Source: Candidatus Hydrogenedentota bacterium
GTDB taxonomy: Bacteria > UBA8481 > J006
Direction: 5' to 3'
Length of the DNA: 64,000 nucleotides
NCBI GenBank assembly: GCA_003697085.1
Contig: RFFU01000084.1
Location: 1-64,000 of the forward strand
The notes beneath the pieces are model-generated. The model was not told the origin of the DNA. It saw nothing but the letters and a program-made list of their open reading frames with translations, and did not search any database. A program made the position numbers and the translations under genes. This document shows, piece after piece, positions 35,957-46,341 of the stretch. Numbering within the stretch: position 1 is the first letter of the stretch; each line of letters starts with the position of its first letter.

Positions 35957-38900
35957 TGTGGAACATCAATGAATTTGCCGCCATTTCCATTCGGATGGCC
36001 TCTCCTGAGAGGATTCGGGAGTGGTCTCATGGTGAGGTGAAGAAACCGGAGACGATCAATTATCGGACGCTGAGGCCCGAGATCGAGGGGCTCTTTTGCG
36101 AGATGATTTTCGGTTCGACAAAGGACTGGGAGTGTTATTGCGGAAAGTTCAAGTCGATCCGATACAAAGGGGTGATCTGCGACCGGTGCCAGGTCGAGGT
36201 AACGCACTCAAAGGTTCGGCGCGAGCGGATGGGACACATCGATCTCGTCGCCCCAGTCTCGCACATTTGGTATTTCAAGGGAATTCCCTCGAAGATAGGT
36301 GTTCTCCTGAATCTTACCGGCAAGGAACTCGAACGTGTCCTTTATTTTCAGGATTACATCGTGATCGATCCCGGCGAAACGCCGTTGAAGAAGAAGCAAC
36401 TTTTGAATGAAGAAGAGTATGAGGAGGCGCGGGCGAAATACGGCAAACTTTTCAAGGCGGAGATGGGGGCGGAAGCGATCCGGGAGTTGCTGGCGGAGAT
36501 TGATGTGCAACAGTTGCGCAGGGAAATCCGCGAGAGTCTGAAGTTCAAGCAGTCGAAGCAGGACGAGCGCCGGCTGATCCGGCAGTTGACCGTCGTCGAG
36601 GCGCTGGCCAATTCAGGGAACAGGCCGGAGTGGATGATTCTGACGGTCCTTCCGGTGATTCCTCCGGATTTGCGTCCGATGGTGCAGTTGGACGGAGGGC
36701 GTTTCGCGACGAGTGATCTTAATGACCTTTATCGCCGGGTGCTGAATCGAAACAATCGGCTTCGGCGGCTCGTGGAATTGCGGGCGCCGCAGATAATCAT
36801 TCGGAATGAGAAACGGATGCTCCAAGAAGCCGTCGATGCCTTGTTGGACAACGGGCGGCGCGGGAGGCCGGTCAAGGGGACGAACAACAACCGCGTACTC
36901 AAATCCCTCTCCGATATGCTCAAGGGAAAGCAGGGACGATTCCGGCAGAATCTCCTCGGGAAGCGCGTTGATTATTCGGGCCGCAGTGTGATCGTTGTCG
37001 GTCCCGAACTGAAATTGAACCAATGTGGATTGCCGAAGAAGATGGCACTGGAACTCTTCAAACCCTTTATCATGAAGGAACTTGTAAAACGCGGCTTAGC
37101 CTCGAATATCAAGGCTGCGAAGAAGATGGTTGAGCGGGCGGCGGCCGAGGTTTGGGAAGTGATCGAGGATGTCATCAAGGATCACCCCGTTCTTCTCAAT
37201 CGCGCGCCCACGCTCCATCGCCTCGGCATTCAGGCGTTCCAACCTGTTTTGATAGAAGGGAAGGCCATTCGTCTTCACCCGCTGGTTTGTGTCGCTTTCA
37301 ACGCGGATTTCGACGGGGATCAGATGGCGGTTCACGTTCCGCTGTCGCAGGAAGCGATCATCGAAAGCAAGATTCTGATGATGGCGGATCGGAACATTCT
37401 CTCGCCTGCGAGCGGGAAGCCAATCGTAACGCCGACCCAGGATATCGTTCTCGGAGTCTATTATCTGACGAAGGAAAGGGAATCAGCGGCGCGTGCGGAG
37501 AAACTCTTTGCGACGAAGGAAGAATGTCTTTACGCCCTCGAGGCGGGGTGGATTTCCCTTCAAGGGCGCGTGCGGGTCTGTATCGGACGGGAAGAGAGCG
37601 GTCGACCTCGAATCGTCGAAACCACGCCGGGCCGGATTATTTTCAACGAGGTTTTGCCGGAAGGGTTCGGGTTTGTCAACCGCACGATCAGCAAGAGCGT
37701 TCTGGGAGGAATCATCGACCAGATCTTTCGTCGCTACGGCGAGACGATCACAGCGCGGACGGCCAACAGTATCAAGGAACTGGGGTTTCGTTACGCGACC
37801 CGTTCCGGGATTTCGATCGGGATCGAGGATATGAAGGTCCCGGGCGAGAAAGAGGAGATGATCGCGGCGGCCAAAGAGGAAGTAAACAAGATCAACGAAC
37901 AATACGCCAACGGAGTGATTACGGAACAGGAGCGTTATTCCAAGATCATCGATCTGTGGACGAGTACGACGGACGAAGTCGCGAAGGTGATGTTCGACCA
38001 GATCGAATCGGACAAGGAAGGGTTCAACCCGATCTACATTATGGCGGATTCCGGAGCGCGCGGTTCGAAGGCCCAAATCAAGCAGCTGGCCGGAATGCGG
38101 GGATTGATGGCGGATCCATTCGGAAAGATTCGCGAGACGCCCATCACCTCCAATTTCCGCGAGGGACTTTCGGTGATTGAATTCTTCCAATCCACGACGG
38201 GAGCACGGAAGGGACTGACGGATACGGCTCTGAAGACGGCCAACGCCGGCTATCTCACCCGCCGCCTTGTCGATGTCGCGCAAGATATTGTGGTGACGGA
38301 AGAAGATTGTAAGACGACCCGAGGGATCGTCATGGAGCCGTTACGGGCGGGGGACGAGATTTCCGAGTCTCTGGCGGACCGTGTACTGGGGAGATTCGTC
38401 GCTGAGGACGTGGAAGATCCGCGGGAAGAGGGGAAACTCCTCTTCAAGGCCGGGGATTATATCGACGATGAAGCGGCGCAAGAAATTCGCGAATGCGGTC
38501 TCGAGGAGATCAAAATCCGCTCCGTTCTGACTTGCGACTCAGAAACCGGAGTTTGCCGCCGATGTTACGGCCGCGACCTGGCGACCGGGCGGCTGGTTGA
38601 GATCGGGGAGGCGGTCGGGGTCATCGCCGCGCAATCGATTGGAGAACCGGGAACGCAGCTGACCTTGCGGACGTTTCACGTCGGCGGAACCGCTTCGGCC
38701 GACGATACCTATCTGCGCTCCCGCTTCACGGGCGTCGTGACCTCGCTTCCGAGGACGAAGGTTCAGAAGGACGGCAGTGTTTTCGTTGTCGAGGAAGGGG
38801 ACTACAAGGGAAAGCGTGTGGATACGCTGGTCGTTCGCAAGGACGTTGTTTTCCAAATGAGTTCCCGTGGCGCCCGAAGTCAGATGACCGTCAAGCGCGG

Positions 38901-40884
38901 GGTGAGCGTTTCCGTGAAAGCAAAGGACGGCGCGAAGGTGGAAGCGGAGACGCCGATTGTTCTTCTCTCCGTCCACTCCCGAATCCCGGGAACAATCAAG
39001 GCCGTGAAGAAGGACTTCATCGTGATCAAAAGCGGAAAGAAGGAGCAGCGCGTCGACATCCCCTTGGGAATGAGGATCGTCGTGGCGGCTGGGCAGAAGA
39101 TTTCAGAAAAAGATCCCGTTGCCGAACGTGTGTTCGCGGCTCCCTTCGCCGCAAAGCTCGAGGTTTCGGAGAAGAATGGAGCAAAGATCATCCGGATGGT
39201 ATCGTTGCACGAGGAGAATATGTCGGCGGTATCCGAGAAAGGAGTCTTGGTCGAGGCGCCGGCGATGATGGGGGCGGAACCGAAGGTCAAAGTGGGAGAT
39301 GTCGTCGAGCGGGGGAACATCATCGCTTTGAATCCTTCCTTCAAGCCGATTCTAGCGGAGATGGATGGGCGCGTGGAATTTCGGCGCGTCGCGATCCAAA
39401 AGGAAGGGAACGAACAGATCGTCGTAAAGCCGTCCGAAGTTGAGGGGACGGAGCAGGGGGCACTGATCGTTTGGCGGGGAAGCGAGTACTTTATCGGACC
39501 CGACGATCACCTCGAGGTGAATCCTGGAGAGAAGGTGGAGGTGGGGCAGCGCCTCTCGCGAAAACACACGTCCAGAACCCGCGGCGTTGTTCACGTCGTG
39601 CGGCGTTATGTTGCGAAGAGCGGCGCCGAGACGGCCTGGTTGATCCGGGTCGTCGAGAACGCGGACCGAAAGGCCCTCCCCTATCTGCGTTATACACGCA
39701 CGTCCGCCGGAACCGGAAAATCCAAGGCGCTTTCGAAGGTCAAGAAGCAGAACATTCGGCTCATCTCGAAATGCCACGTCGTGCGAAACGATCTCTTCGA
39801 GAAAAGTTCCTCGACAGTCGCGAAGATCGAGAATTGGCTGGCACGGCACAGAGCGAAACGGATCGAGGAGGCGGGATATAAGAGTGAGGTCTTCGATACG
39901 GTTGAATACGAGTTGCCGTCGGACCAGGCCGTAAGGGAAGTCTCCGAACTCGAGGAAAAGGCTCTTGCCGCCGGGGAAGCGCTCACCGTTGAGAGCGGCG
40001 AATTGATCGTCAAACTCTTCTCGGACTTCCTCAAGGGGCCCAAAGAAAGCGGCGGGGAAAAGGCGGGAATGACGAAGGATATTACGGGCGGGCTACCGCG
40101 TGTCGAGGAACTCTTCGAACTTCGAAAGCCGAAGTCCACTCCCGCGATTCTGGCTCCTTTCGGCGGGAAGATTTCCATCGGAGCCAAGTTCCGCAAGGAG
40201 CGGAAGGTCGATATCACGGGAGAAGACGGTTCCGTCGAGGAGATCGAGATTCCTCCGGAGCGCCATCTGATCGTCGAAAACGGAGCGGAAGTTGCGGCGG
40301 GGGATCTGCTGACGGACGGTCCCGTGGATGTTCACGAAATGCTCAAGGTTCGCCCGGGCACTGATGTTCAACGATATATCGTCGGTGAGATTCAGGACGT
40401 CTATCGAATGCAGGGGGTGGAGATCAACGACAAACATGTCGAGGTGATCGTGCGCCAAATGATGAAGAAGGTGCAGATCGAGGAGCCGGGCGACACGGAA
40501 TTCCTGCCCGATGAACTCGTGGATCGTTCACGGATGTTGAGGGAGAATCGGCGGGTTCGTGAACAGGGCAAGAAGCAAGCGACCTATCACCCGGTGTTGC
40601 TTGGAATCACCAAGGCCTCGAAGTTCTCCGAGTCCTTCATTTCAGCCGCCTCGTTCCAGGAAACCACCTGGGCTCTGACCCAAGCCGCGGTTGCGGGAAA
40701 GCGCGACGATCTGCTCGGGCTCAAAGAGAACGTGATCATCGGCCACCTCATTCCCGCCGGTACGGGGGCGCGGAGGTATCGCGACGGAGTCGTTTTGGAG
40801 CTGCCGGAGGCAGCCGAAGAAGAGGGGGAGGAATCTCCGGAGAAGCAAGAATCTCCGTCGTCTCCGGTTTCGGCGGGAGTATAA
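35956..40884 (+). CDS. rpoC: DNA-directed RNA polymerase subunit beta', with enlarged trigger-loop insertion
   Basis: 1642 residues, longer than the E. coli protein (about 1400). An N-terminal zinc site (CYCGKF...GVICDRCQ, ~59-77) is present. The catalytic Mg site NADFDGDQM is at ~449-457. The second zinc site has [13 protein letters not shown]. The bridge-helix/trigger-loop start [13 protein letters not shown] is near residue 905 and the second trigger-loop half [15 protein letters not shown] near 1371. About 460 residues separate them, against roughly 200 in E. coli. The insert has several barrel-like repeats (for example [20 protein letters not shown] and [15 protein letters not shown]), consistent with multiple sandwich-barrel hybrid motifs. 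The last ~20 residues are acidic. Confidence 0.97.
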   Translation: MWNINEFAAISIRMASPERIREWSHGEVKKPETINYRTLRPEIEGLFCEMIFGSTKDWECYCGKFKSIRYKGVICDRCQVEVTHSKVRRERMGHIDLVAPVSHIWYFKGIPSKIGVLLNLTGKELERVLYFQDYIVIDPGETPLKKKQLLNEEEYEEARAKYGKLFKAEMGAEAIRELLAEIDVQQLRREIRESLKFKQSKQDERRLIRQLTVVEALANSGNRPEWMILTVLPVIPPDLRPMVQLDGGRFATSDLNDLYRRVLNRNNRLRRLVELRAPQIIIRNEKRMLQEAVDALLDNGRRGRPVKGTNNNRVLKSLSDMLKGKQGRFRQNLLGKRVDYSGRSVIVVGPELKLNQCGLPKKMALELFKPFIMKELVKRGLASNIKAAKKMVERAAAEVWEVIEDVIKDHPVLLNRAPTLHRLGIQAFQPVLIEGKAIRLHPLVCVAFNADFDGDQMAVHVPLSQEAIIESKILMMADRNILSPASGKPIVTPTQDIVLGVYYLTKERESAARAEKLFATKEECLYALEAGWISLQGRVRVCIGREESGRPRIVETTPGRIIFNEVLPEGFGFVNRTISKSVLGGIIDQIFRRYGETITARTANSIKELGFRYATRSGISIGIEDMKVPGEKEEMIAAAKEEVNKINEQYANGVITEQERYSKIIDLWTSTTDEVAKVMFDQIESDKEGFNPIYIMADSGARGSKAQIKQLAGMRGLMADPFGKIRETPITSNFREGLSVIEFFQSTTGARKGLTDTALKTANAGYLTRRLVDVAQDIVVTEEDCKTTRGIVMEPLRAGDEISESLADRVLGRFVAEDVEDPREEGKLLFKAGDYIDDEAAQEIRECGLEEIKIRSVLTCDSETGVCRRCYGRDLATGRLVEIGEAVGVIAAQSIGEPGTQLTLRTFHVGGTASADDTYLRSRFTGVVTSLPRTKVQKDGSVFVVEEGDYKGKRVDTLVVRKDVVFQMSSRGARSQMTVKRGVSVSVKAKDGAKVEAETPIVLLSVHSRIPGTIKAVKKDFIVIKSGKKEQRVDIPLGMRIVVAAGQKISEKDPVAERVFAAPFAAKLEVSEKNGAKIIRMVSLHEENMSAVSEKGVLVEAPAMMGAEPKVKVGDVVERGNIIALNPSFKPILAEMDGRVEFRRVAIQKEGNEQIVVKPSEVEGTEQGALIVWRGSEYFIGPDDHLEVNPGEKVEVGQRLSRKHTSRTRGVVHVVRRYVAKSGAETAWLIRVVENADRKALPYLRYTRTSAGTGKSKALSKVKKQNIRLISKCHVVRNDLFEKSSSTVAKIENWLARHRAKRIEEAGYKSEVFDTVEYELPSDQAVREVSELEEKALAAGEALTVESGELIVKLFSDFLKGPKESGGEKAGMTKDITGGLPRVEELFELRKPKSTPAILAPFGGKISIGAKFRKERKVDITGEDGSVEEIEIPPERHLIVENGAEVAAGDLLTDGPVDVHEMLKVRPGTDVQRYIVGEIQDVYRMQGVEINDKHVEVIVRQMMKKVQIEEPGDTEFLPDELVDRSRMLRENRRVREQGKKQATYHPVLLGITKASKFSESFISAASFQETTWALTQAAVAGKRDDLLGLKENVIIGHLIPAGTGARRYRDGVVLELPEAAEEEGEESPEKQESPSSPVSAGV

Positions 40885-40918
40885 GCATTCGAGCCGCCCG
40901 GGGAATCGCTCTCGCTGG

Positions 40919-41968
40919 TCAGGGAGGGAGGGAGCGCAAGCCCAAGGTAAGCAACGTCCTGAGCGAGCGGAAGAGCATTTGCGCGTGAGCGAACCGCGCC
41001 GACGAGGTTCGTTGTTTTCTCATAACGGCCGCGGCCGTGGAGGAGTTGGGAAGAAGCGTCTGGTGCAGGAAACGGATTCGGGGACGGACCCGGGGAATGT
41101 CCAGCAACGTGAAGAGGAAGCGTAACGCGGGAATCGGTCGCCCCTCCCAGGCTGCGTTGATGGCCGCTTTTTCGAGAAAACCCGCTCTCGGTGAGAGAAG
41201 AGTTTTCGGAACAAATTTATTCTTGAGGAAGAATCGCAACTGGTGAAAAACCACCGATTCGAATCGAGAGCCCGGCCGGCGACTTTGAGACAATGTGTTC
41301 TCGATTAAAAAGAAGCGATGGAGGTCGAGGAGCCAGCGGGCGCCCGCGGCTCCATGATGATGAATATAATGAACGAGGAGATAGGTCAGGGTGAGATGGG
41401 GATCGAGTGTTGGTAGTCTTCCGTGGGGTGTGTCGATGAAAGTGATATGCTCGGACCAGGAAAGGTTTGCATCCTTTGTCGCCGCCGCGCGGGCGGGAAC
41501 GCGCGTCGTATTGAGAAAACCGATATGAAGATCGACCTGCCCGCGAGAACTGAAGAAGAGTTCGGGATGTCCCGGATCCTGTCTTAAGCCGAGGTTCTCG
41601 ACGAGCCGCCTGCGCGCCGCCCCGCGGTCTTCCGGAAGAACCAACAGATCAATATCACCGAAGGGGCGATGAAGGGGATTATCGTAGAGGGAGAACGAGA
41701 GGGCCGGCCCCTTCAGGATCGCCCAAGGCCTGTTCCAGGTCGAGAAACACTCGAGAAGCGATTTCAAAAGCGTTTCCTTGAGGAGCCAGTCGAGGCTGGA
41801 ACGCTTCCGTTCCTCGAGACAGTCGGAGAAGTGAGAGTTCGTTGAAGTGAGATAAGCGAGAACACCCTCCCGTTCGGCGCGAGCCAAAACGGCGCCTCGC
41901 GCCGCGCCGGGAACTTCTTCTCCCCTCAGGGCCGCCCAGAAATGAACCGGTTCTTTGGAAGATGGCAA
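40919..41968 (-). CDS. Nucleotidyltransferase-fold protein (NTP_transf_5-like)
   Basis: A 349-residue protein with the polymerase-beta-type nucleotidyltransferase core in the middle: AILKGPALSFSLYDNPLHRP then FGDIDLLV (Asp-x-Asp metal site, ~105), and VDLHIGF as the third acidic strand. These features match the PF14907-type family seen in polysaccharide and peptide-modification loci; the target is unknown. The remainder is helical with YLLVHYIHHHGAAGARWLLD, a conserved His/Asp segment. The start appears to be TTG at 41968. It converges with rpoC across only 34 bases and is co-oriented with the trans-sulfuration gene to its right, which ends 87 bases away. Confidence 0.75.
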   Translation of the reverse strand: MPSSKEPVHFWAALRGEEVPGAARGAVLARAEREGVLAYLTSTNSHFSDCLEERKRSSLDWLLKETLLKSLLECFSTWNRPWAILKGPALSFSLYDNPLHRPFGDIDLLVLPEDRGAARRRLVENLGLRQDPGHPELFFSSRGQVDLHIGFLNTTRVPARAAATKDANLSWSEHITFIDTPHGRLPTLDPHLTLTYLLVHYIHHHGAAGARWLLDLHRFFLIENTLSQSRRPGSRFESVVFHQLRFFLKNKFVPKTLLSPRAGFLEKAAINAAWEGRPIPALRFLFTLLDIPRVRPRIRFLHQTLLPNSSTAAAVMRKQRTSSARFAHAQMLFRSLRTLLTLGLRSLPP

Positions 41969-42055
41969 GAGCCGTTTTACTCCGTCGCTTCCGTCCGCTT
42001 GCGGACCGGGAATGAAAGGAAGAGTCTCGCCCCGTCGAAAACAGAAGAAGGGATG

Positions 42056-43345
42056 TCAGACCTTCCGCAGGGCTTTATTGAGGTCGCGAACGAGGTCGGC
42101 GGCATCCTCGATTCCTATCGAGAGTCGGACGAGATTATCTCCGATTCCAAGACGTTTCCGTTCCCTCCGGCTCTTGTCCCAGAAGGACATCGTCGCAACG
42201 ATCTCCGCCAGACTTTCAACGCCCCCGAGGGACGGGCCGATCTTGAAGAGACGGAGAGAATCGACGAAGCGTTCCGCGCCCGCGAGGTCGGTTTGAATCT
42301 CGAAGGAAACGACACACCCGAAGCCGTTCATCGCTTTCCGTGCGATTTCGTGATCAGGATGGCTCGGCAGGCCCGGGTAAAAGACTCGCTGTACCTTCGG
42401 ATGAGTTTGGAGGAAGTGCGCGATGGCGAGCGCGCTTTCGTTCTGCGCCCGAACGCGCAAGGCCGCGGTCTTGATACCGCGGAGAATGAGGTAGGCGGCG
42501 AGAGGGGGAAGAAGTGTGCCCACCGTTCCATGGTACTCCCGGACGCGGTCCACGAGCGCGCGGGGTCCGAGAACGGCGCCTCCAATGATGTCGTTGTGCC
42601 CGGCGAGGTACTTTGTGAGCGACAGGATGACCAAATCCGCCCCCAGGCCGACGGGATCACAGTTGAAGGGAGCCGCGATCGTCGGATCCACGAGCAGGGG
42701 GATATTCCGTTTCCGGCATTTCTCGGCAACGACCTCGATGTCCGGAACGTACAAGTGCGGATTCGTGGGAATCTCCAGAAAGACCGCTTTCGTCCTTCTC
42801 CCCAGAGCGCGGATGACATCATCGGCGCGGGGGGAGACGAAATCGACCCGCACCCCGAATTTGGAAAGAAACTTTTCGCTGAAAGCGCGTGTCCGGCGGT
42901 AGCATTCGGAAGTCATAACGACATGATCACCGGAAGAAAGCAGAGTAAGGAGAGTGTCGGTAACCGCGGCCATTCCGCTCGACGTCACCAAGGCATCCTC
43001 GGTTCCAAAAAGTTCGGCGAGTTTTCGTTCCAGTGTGAGTTGGGTCGGGGAGCCGTACCGGCCGTACTCGAACCGCGATTTCACCTCCGCCTCGTGATAG
43101 GCGCGGACCTCGGCGCTCTTCCGGAAACAATACGTTGCTGTTTGAAAAACGGGAGTGACGACGCTGTCTCCGAGCACCTCCGCCGTTTCGCCCGCGTGAA
43201 CGGAGAGTGTCCGGGCCGTTTCCAAAGGTGATTTTCGCTCGTGCGACGCGTTCTGCACAGTGATCAAGGAAAAGGTCTTGGCGCGTCGCGGAGGGGAGGG
43301 CTTTTCGGAGTGATTCGTTTTGCGTGATTTTTTTCTTCGTTTCAT
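42056..43345 (-). CDS. Cys/Met metabolism PLP enzyme (cystathionine gamma-synthase/beta-lyase family)
   Basis: A 429-residue fold-type I PLP enzyme of the trans-sulfuration family. RFEYGRYGSPTQLTLE is the substrate-entry Tyr/Arg loop. SSGMAAVTDTLL (~122-133) is the phosphate-binding loop. VDPTIAAPFNCDP has the ring-stacking Asp. ILSLTKYLAGHNDIIGG carries the PLP Lys245. SFEIQTDL and PSLGGVESLAE complete the family pattern. Reactions include cystathionine synthesis or cleavage and methionine gamma-lysis, and sequence alone does not decide between them. The first ~45 residues are a basic, unusual extension; a later start is possible, but ATG 43345 keeps a continuous frame. Confidence 0.9.
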   Translation of the reverse strand: MKRRKKSRKTNHSEKPSPPRRAKTFSLITVQNASHERKSPLETARTLSVHAGETAEVLGDSVVTPVFQTATYCFRKSAEVRAYHEAEVKSRFEYGRYGSPTQLTLERKLAELFGTEDALVTSSGMAAVTDTLLTLLSSGDHVVMTSECYRRTRAFSEKFLSKFGVRVDFVSPRADDVIRALGRRTKAVFLEIPTNPHLYVPDIEVVAEKCRKRNIPLLVDPTIAAPFNCDPVGLGADLVILSLTKYLAGHNDIIGGAVLGPRALVDRVREYHGTVGTLLPPLAAYLILRGIKTAALRVRAQNESALAIAHFLQTHPKVQRVFYPGLPSHPDHEIARKAMNGFGCVVSFEIQTDLAGAERFVDSLRLFKIGPSLGGVESLAEIVATMSFWDKSRRERKRLGIGDNLVRLSIGIEDAADLVRDLNKALRKV

Positions 43346-43575
43346 AGGCGGAGTTTACCATCTCATGAGCCTCGCGGGAAGTCTGCGATACCGGAAAGAG
43401 TGAAAAGGGCGGAAAAGAAACAGAAGCAAGGCGAAAGAGAAGGCAAACGGCAAGAGGGCGAAGGACAGTGAGAGGAGGGAAGCCGGAAGAAAAAGGCGGA
43501 CCGGCCAGTTGCGGGGGAAGGGTTCGAGGCTTAGAATGAGTTCGGGGCGAACAGAGTGGAGGAGAAAAAGATGCG

Positions 43576-44775
43576 ATGCGGAAATCCATGGTGAACCCAG
43601 ACGCCGTTTCCCAACAATCACAACGAAAGACGGAGGATGTTTTGACGGCGGTCGCGCGGGAGATTCGTGAACGGTTGCCGGTGCTTCGTTCTTCCTTGCC
43701 GCTCAATCATGCCGGTATCTCACCTCAACCCCGCGGAGACCTCGTTTCAGAGTGCCTTCGGTTGCGGAGTGAGCGGACTCCCGGCGAAGTATTGGAGCGT
43801 TACGCGGGGACTCGTTCCGAGGTCGTTCGGGATTACGCACGATTCCTCTCGGTCGCTCCGGAAGAGATCGCCGTAACGCGGCATACGGCGGAAGGAGTTA
43901 ACATTGTTGCTCAGGGGTTTCCGTGGAAATCGGGGGACGTGATCGTGACGGTGAACACCGAGTATCCATCAAACGTCTATCCGTGGTGGAATCTTCGGGA
44001 TAGGGGGGTCGAGATCGTTTCCGTTCCCGAGCGGGAGGGACGAGTGGATCCGGATGAATTCTCTTCGGCCTTGACCGACCGAACGCGACTTGTCGCGATA
44101 AGCCATGTGGAGTTCTCGAGCGGGTATCGATTCGATCTACAGTGGTTGTCGGCTCTATGTCGCGAGAAAGGCATCTTTCTTTTTCTGGATATTGCCCAAT
44201 CGATCGGCGTTTGTCCCGTCGATCTTTCCCTCGTTGATGCCGCGGCGTGGCCGACCTGGAAGTGGCTGATGGGCCCCTTGGGGATGGGGGGCTTCTTCCT
44301 CGCGCGCCGTCGCTGGAAGGAAATTCGACCGGTTTTCGTCGGAACGGACGGGATGGTGAGGGGGAAGGATTATCTGGATTATCGTTTCGAGTTTTTGGAA
44401 GGAGCCGAGCGGTTCGAATATTCGACGGGGAATTTACTGGGAATGTTGGGGACGGCGGAGGCGTTGAGGCGTTTTCGGCGCGTCTTTTCGGTGCCGAGCG
44501 GAATGGAGAAACTTTTCGCGAGAGTCCGCGGTTTGGCCGAGCGGATCATCGGAGGAATGGAAGCGAAAGGCTACAGGCTTTTTTCCTCGCGACGTTCGGG
44601 GGAAACGAGTGGCATTCTTTCCTTCGAAGGCGGCAAACCCGCGGAAGTCGTACGGCGGCTGGGTGAATCCGGTATCGAGGTGGCATTCCGCGCCGGACGC
44701 ATTCGAATCGCCCCGCATTTTTACAACACGGAAGAAGATGTGGAACGATTGTTGCGGGAGCTGCCGGCTGTATGA
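43576..44775 (+). CDS. Class V aminotransferase-fold PLP enzyme (IPN epimerase/cysteine desulfurase-like)
   Basis: A 399-residue PLP enzyme. NHAGISPQP (~44-52) is the substrate-side loop of the class V group. VTRHTAEGVNIVAQGF holds the phosphate-binding Thr. VAISHVEFSSGYRFD and FLDIAQSIG (Asp205, Gln208) position the ring. The PLP Lys is in PTWKWLMGPLGMGGFFL (Lys229). No mobile catalytic Cys loop is obvious, which argues against a true cysteine desulfurase; an isopenicillin-N-epimerase-like or kynureninase-like member is more likely. Start ATG 43576 (or 43588). The stop overlaps the HIT gene start by four bases (ATGA), so the two are coupled. Confidence 0.87.
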   Translation: MRKSMVNPDAVSQQSQRKTEDVLTAVAREIRERLPVLRSSLPLNHAGISPQPRGDLVSECLRLRSERTPGEVLERYAGTRSEVVRDYARFLSVAPEEIAVTRHTAEGVNIVAQGFPWKSGDVIVTVNTEYPSNVYPWWNLRDRGVEIVSVPEREGRVDPDEFSSALTDRTRLVAISHVEFSSGYRFDLQWLSALCREKGIFLFLDIAQSIGVCPVDLSLVDAAAWPTWKWLMGPLGMGGFFLARRRWKEIRPVFVGTDGMVRGKDYLDYRFEFLEGAERFEYSTGNLLGMLGTAEALRRFRRVFSVPSGMEKLFARVRGLAERIIGGMEAKGYRLFSSRRSGETSGILSFEGGKPAEVVRRLGESGIEVAFRAGRIRIAPHFYNTEEDVERLLRELPAV

Positions 44776-45287
44776 AACGCCGGATTCTCTTTGTGCCAGG
44801 AAAACTTCCTTACGTTCGCGGTGAACGCCCGAAGGTCGACTGCATTCTCTGCGCGGTCCTCCGCGATGATCCTCGTGTGGACCGCCTCGTTCTTGCGCGG
44901 GATCGTTCGGTCTTTGTGACGCTGAATCTTTATCCCTACAATCCGGGGCACGTGATGGTGGTTCCCCGGCGGCACATCGTGGATCCGCGGGAGGCGACTG
45001 AATCGGAACGAAGAGCGATGGCTCTGTGGCGCGACCGCGTGATGGATGCCCTGGACGAGATTTACTCCCCGGCGGGATACAATATCGGATATAACGTCGG
45101 AAAACGTTCCGGTGCTTCTCTCGAACATCTGCATCTTCATGTCGTCCCGAGATACAAGAATGAGATCGGCTTTCTTGACGTTCTCAGCGGAACACGCGTC
45201 ATCGTCGAAGAGCCCGGGGTGAGCGCGAGGAAGATAAGCGGTTTTTTGAGAAAATATCGCGGCGGAACAAAAGAGAAAAAAAGATGA
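44772..45287 (+). CDS. HIT-family nucleotide hydrolase/transferase
   Basis: A 171-residue HIT protein. The catalytic triad motif HLHLHVVP is at 119-126 (His119, His121, His123). CILC (24-27) is likely part of a zinc site, and LNLYPYNPGHVMVVPRRHI is the family strand-loop that binds the nucleotide. Members cleave or transfer nucleoside phosphates, such as Ap4A or ADP-sugars. The ATG overlaps the class V PLP gene (ATGA), so the enzymes may act on one pathway or be simply co-regulated. A basic tail (GGTKEKKR) ends the protein. The substrate is not predictable. Confidence 0.92.
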   Translation: MKRRILFVPGKLPYVRGERPKVDCILCAVLRDDPRVDRLVLARDRSVFVTLNLYPYNPGHVMVVPRRHIVDPREATESERRAMALWRDRVMDALDEIYSPAGYNIGYNVGKRSGASLEHLHLHVVPRYKNEIGFLDVLSGTRVIVEEPGVSARKISGFLRKYRGGTKEKKR

Positions 45288-45339
45288 AACGTCTCTTTTC
45301 CCGAAGGGGAAACCGCGGGGGGAGCGTCCGCGCGGCGTG

Positions 45340-46341
45340 ATGCCTCCTCTTCTCGAAGTTCGCCGTCTTTCGCTCGAAACGGTCGCTCACGGTCAAAAAC
45401 GAAGACTTCTCCGGGATGTCAGTTTCGAGATCGAAACGGGCGAGATCGTGGCGCTCGTGGGCGAATCCGGTTCGGGGAAGACACTCACCGCCCTGGCGAT
45501 CGCGCGTCTTCTTCCCAACAACGTCCGGCAACACGCGGGCGAGATACGTTTGGGGGGCGAACGAATTGACGCCCTGGCCGAAGAAGCGATGTGCCGTATT
45601 CGAGGAAAACGAATCGGAATGATTTTTCAAGAACCAATGACAAGTCTCAATCCCGTCCTGACCGTCGGTTTTCAGGTGGAAGAGGGAATGCGGATTCACG
45701 GCTTCCCGGCATCGGAGGTTCGGAGGAGGGCGAAGGAGTATCTGGCTGCGGTGCGATTTCGCGATCCGGAGCGGATTTTTCGATCCTATCCGCATGAACT
45801 GTCCGGAGGAGAACGTCAGAGGGCGATGATTGCCGCAGTTCTGGCCCCTTCTCCGGAACTCGTGATCGCGGATGAGCCGACGACGGCGCTCGATGTCACC
45901 ATTCAGAAGGAGATACTCGAAGTGCTTCGGGAACTGCAATCAAGGGGAACGCCGGAGGATTCTTCCGGCAAGACTTCCTTTCTCTTTATTTCCCATGACC
46001 TGGCCGTCGTGAGCGAAATTGCGGACAGGATTCTCGTGCTCTATCGAGGAAGCCTCGTGGAAGTGGGGCCGCCAGAGAAGGTTCTTTCGGCTCCCGCTCA
46101 TCCCTATACGAAGGCGTTGCTTGACGCGATCCCTCGTGAGAGGCTGCGGCTTCCGGAACCACCTCCGGGGGACGAAGGAGAAGGTGAAGAGAACGAACCG
46201 GAAGGGAAATGTATCTATTTCAGCCGTTGTCCGCTTGCCGACGCGGTATGCCGGAAAGAACCGGGGTTGAGCGGTCTGGAGGGGCGACAGGAACACCGTG
46301 TGAAGTGTGTGAAACCTCTTTTGGGGACGGGGAAAGAATGA
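45340..46341 (+). CDS. Oligopeptide/dipeptide ABC transporter ATPase, OppD-type
   Basis: A 333-residue ATP-binding subunit of a peptide or nickel importer. Walker A GESGSGKT (41-48), signature LSGGERQRAMIA and Walker B ELVIADEPTTALDVT are complete. The C-terminal extension has PHPYTKALLDAIP-like APAHPYTKALLDAI and a four-Cys segment (CIYFSRCPLADAVC) typical of OppD/DppD with an Fe-S or zinc site. Start ATG 45340 (GTG 45337 is adjacent). It overlaps the OppF-type gene by four bases. No permease or binding-protein gene is seen in the window. Confidence 0.93.
   Translation: MPPLLEVRRLSLETVAHGQKRRLLRDVSFEIETGEIVALVGESGSGKTLTALAIARLLPNNVRQHAGEIRLGGERIDALAEEAMCRIRGKRIGMIFQEPMTSLNPVLTVGFQVEEGMRIHGFPASEVRRRAKEYLAAVRFRDPERIFRSYPHELSGGERQRAMIAAVLAPSPELVIADEPTTALDVTIQKEILEVLRELQSRGTPEDSSGKTSFLFISHDLAVVSEIADRILVLYRGSLVEVGPPEKVLSAPAHPYTKALLDAIPRERLRLPEPPPGDEGEGEENEPEGKCIYFSRCPLADAVCRKEPGLSGLEGRQEHRVKCVKPLLGTGKE

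Noticed and set aside
41942-43231. 429-codon plus-strand open frame
   Set aside because: Fully antisense to the trans-sulfuration enzyme, which shows clear motifs.
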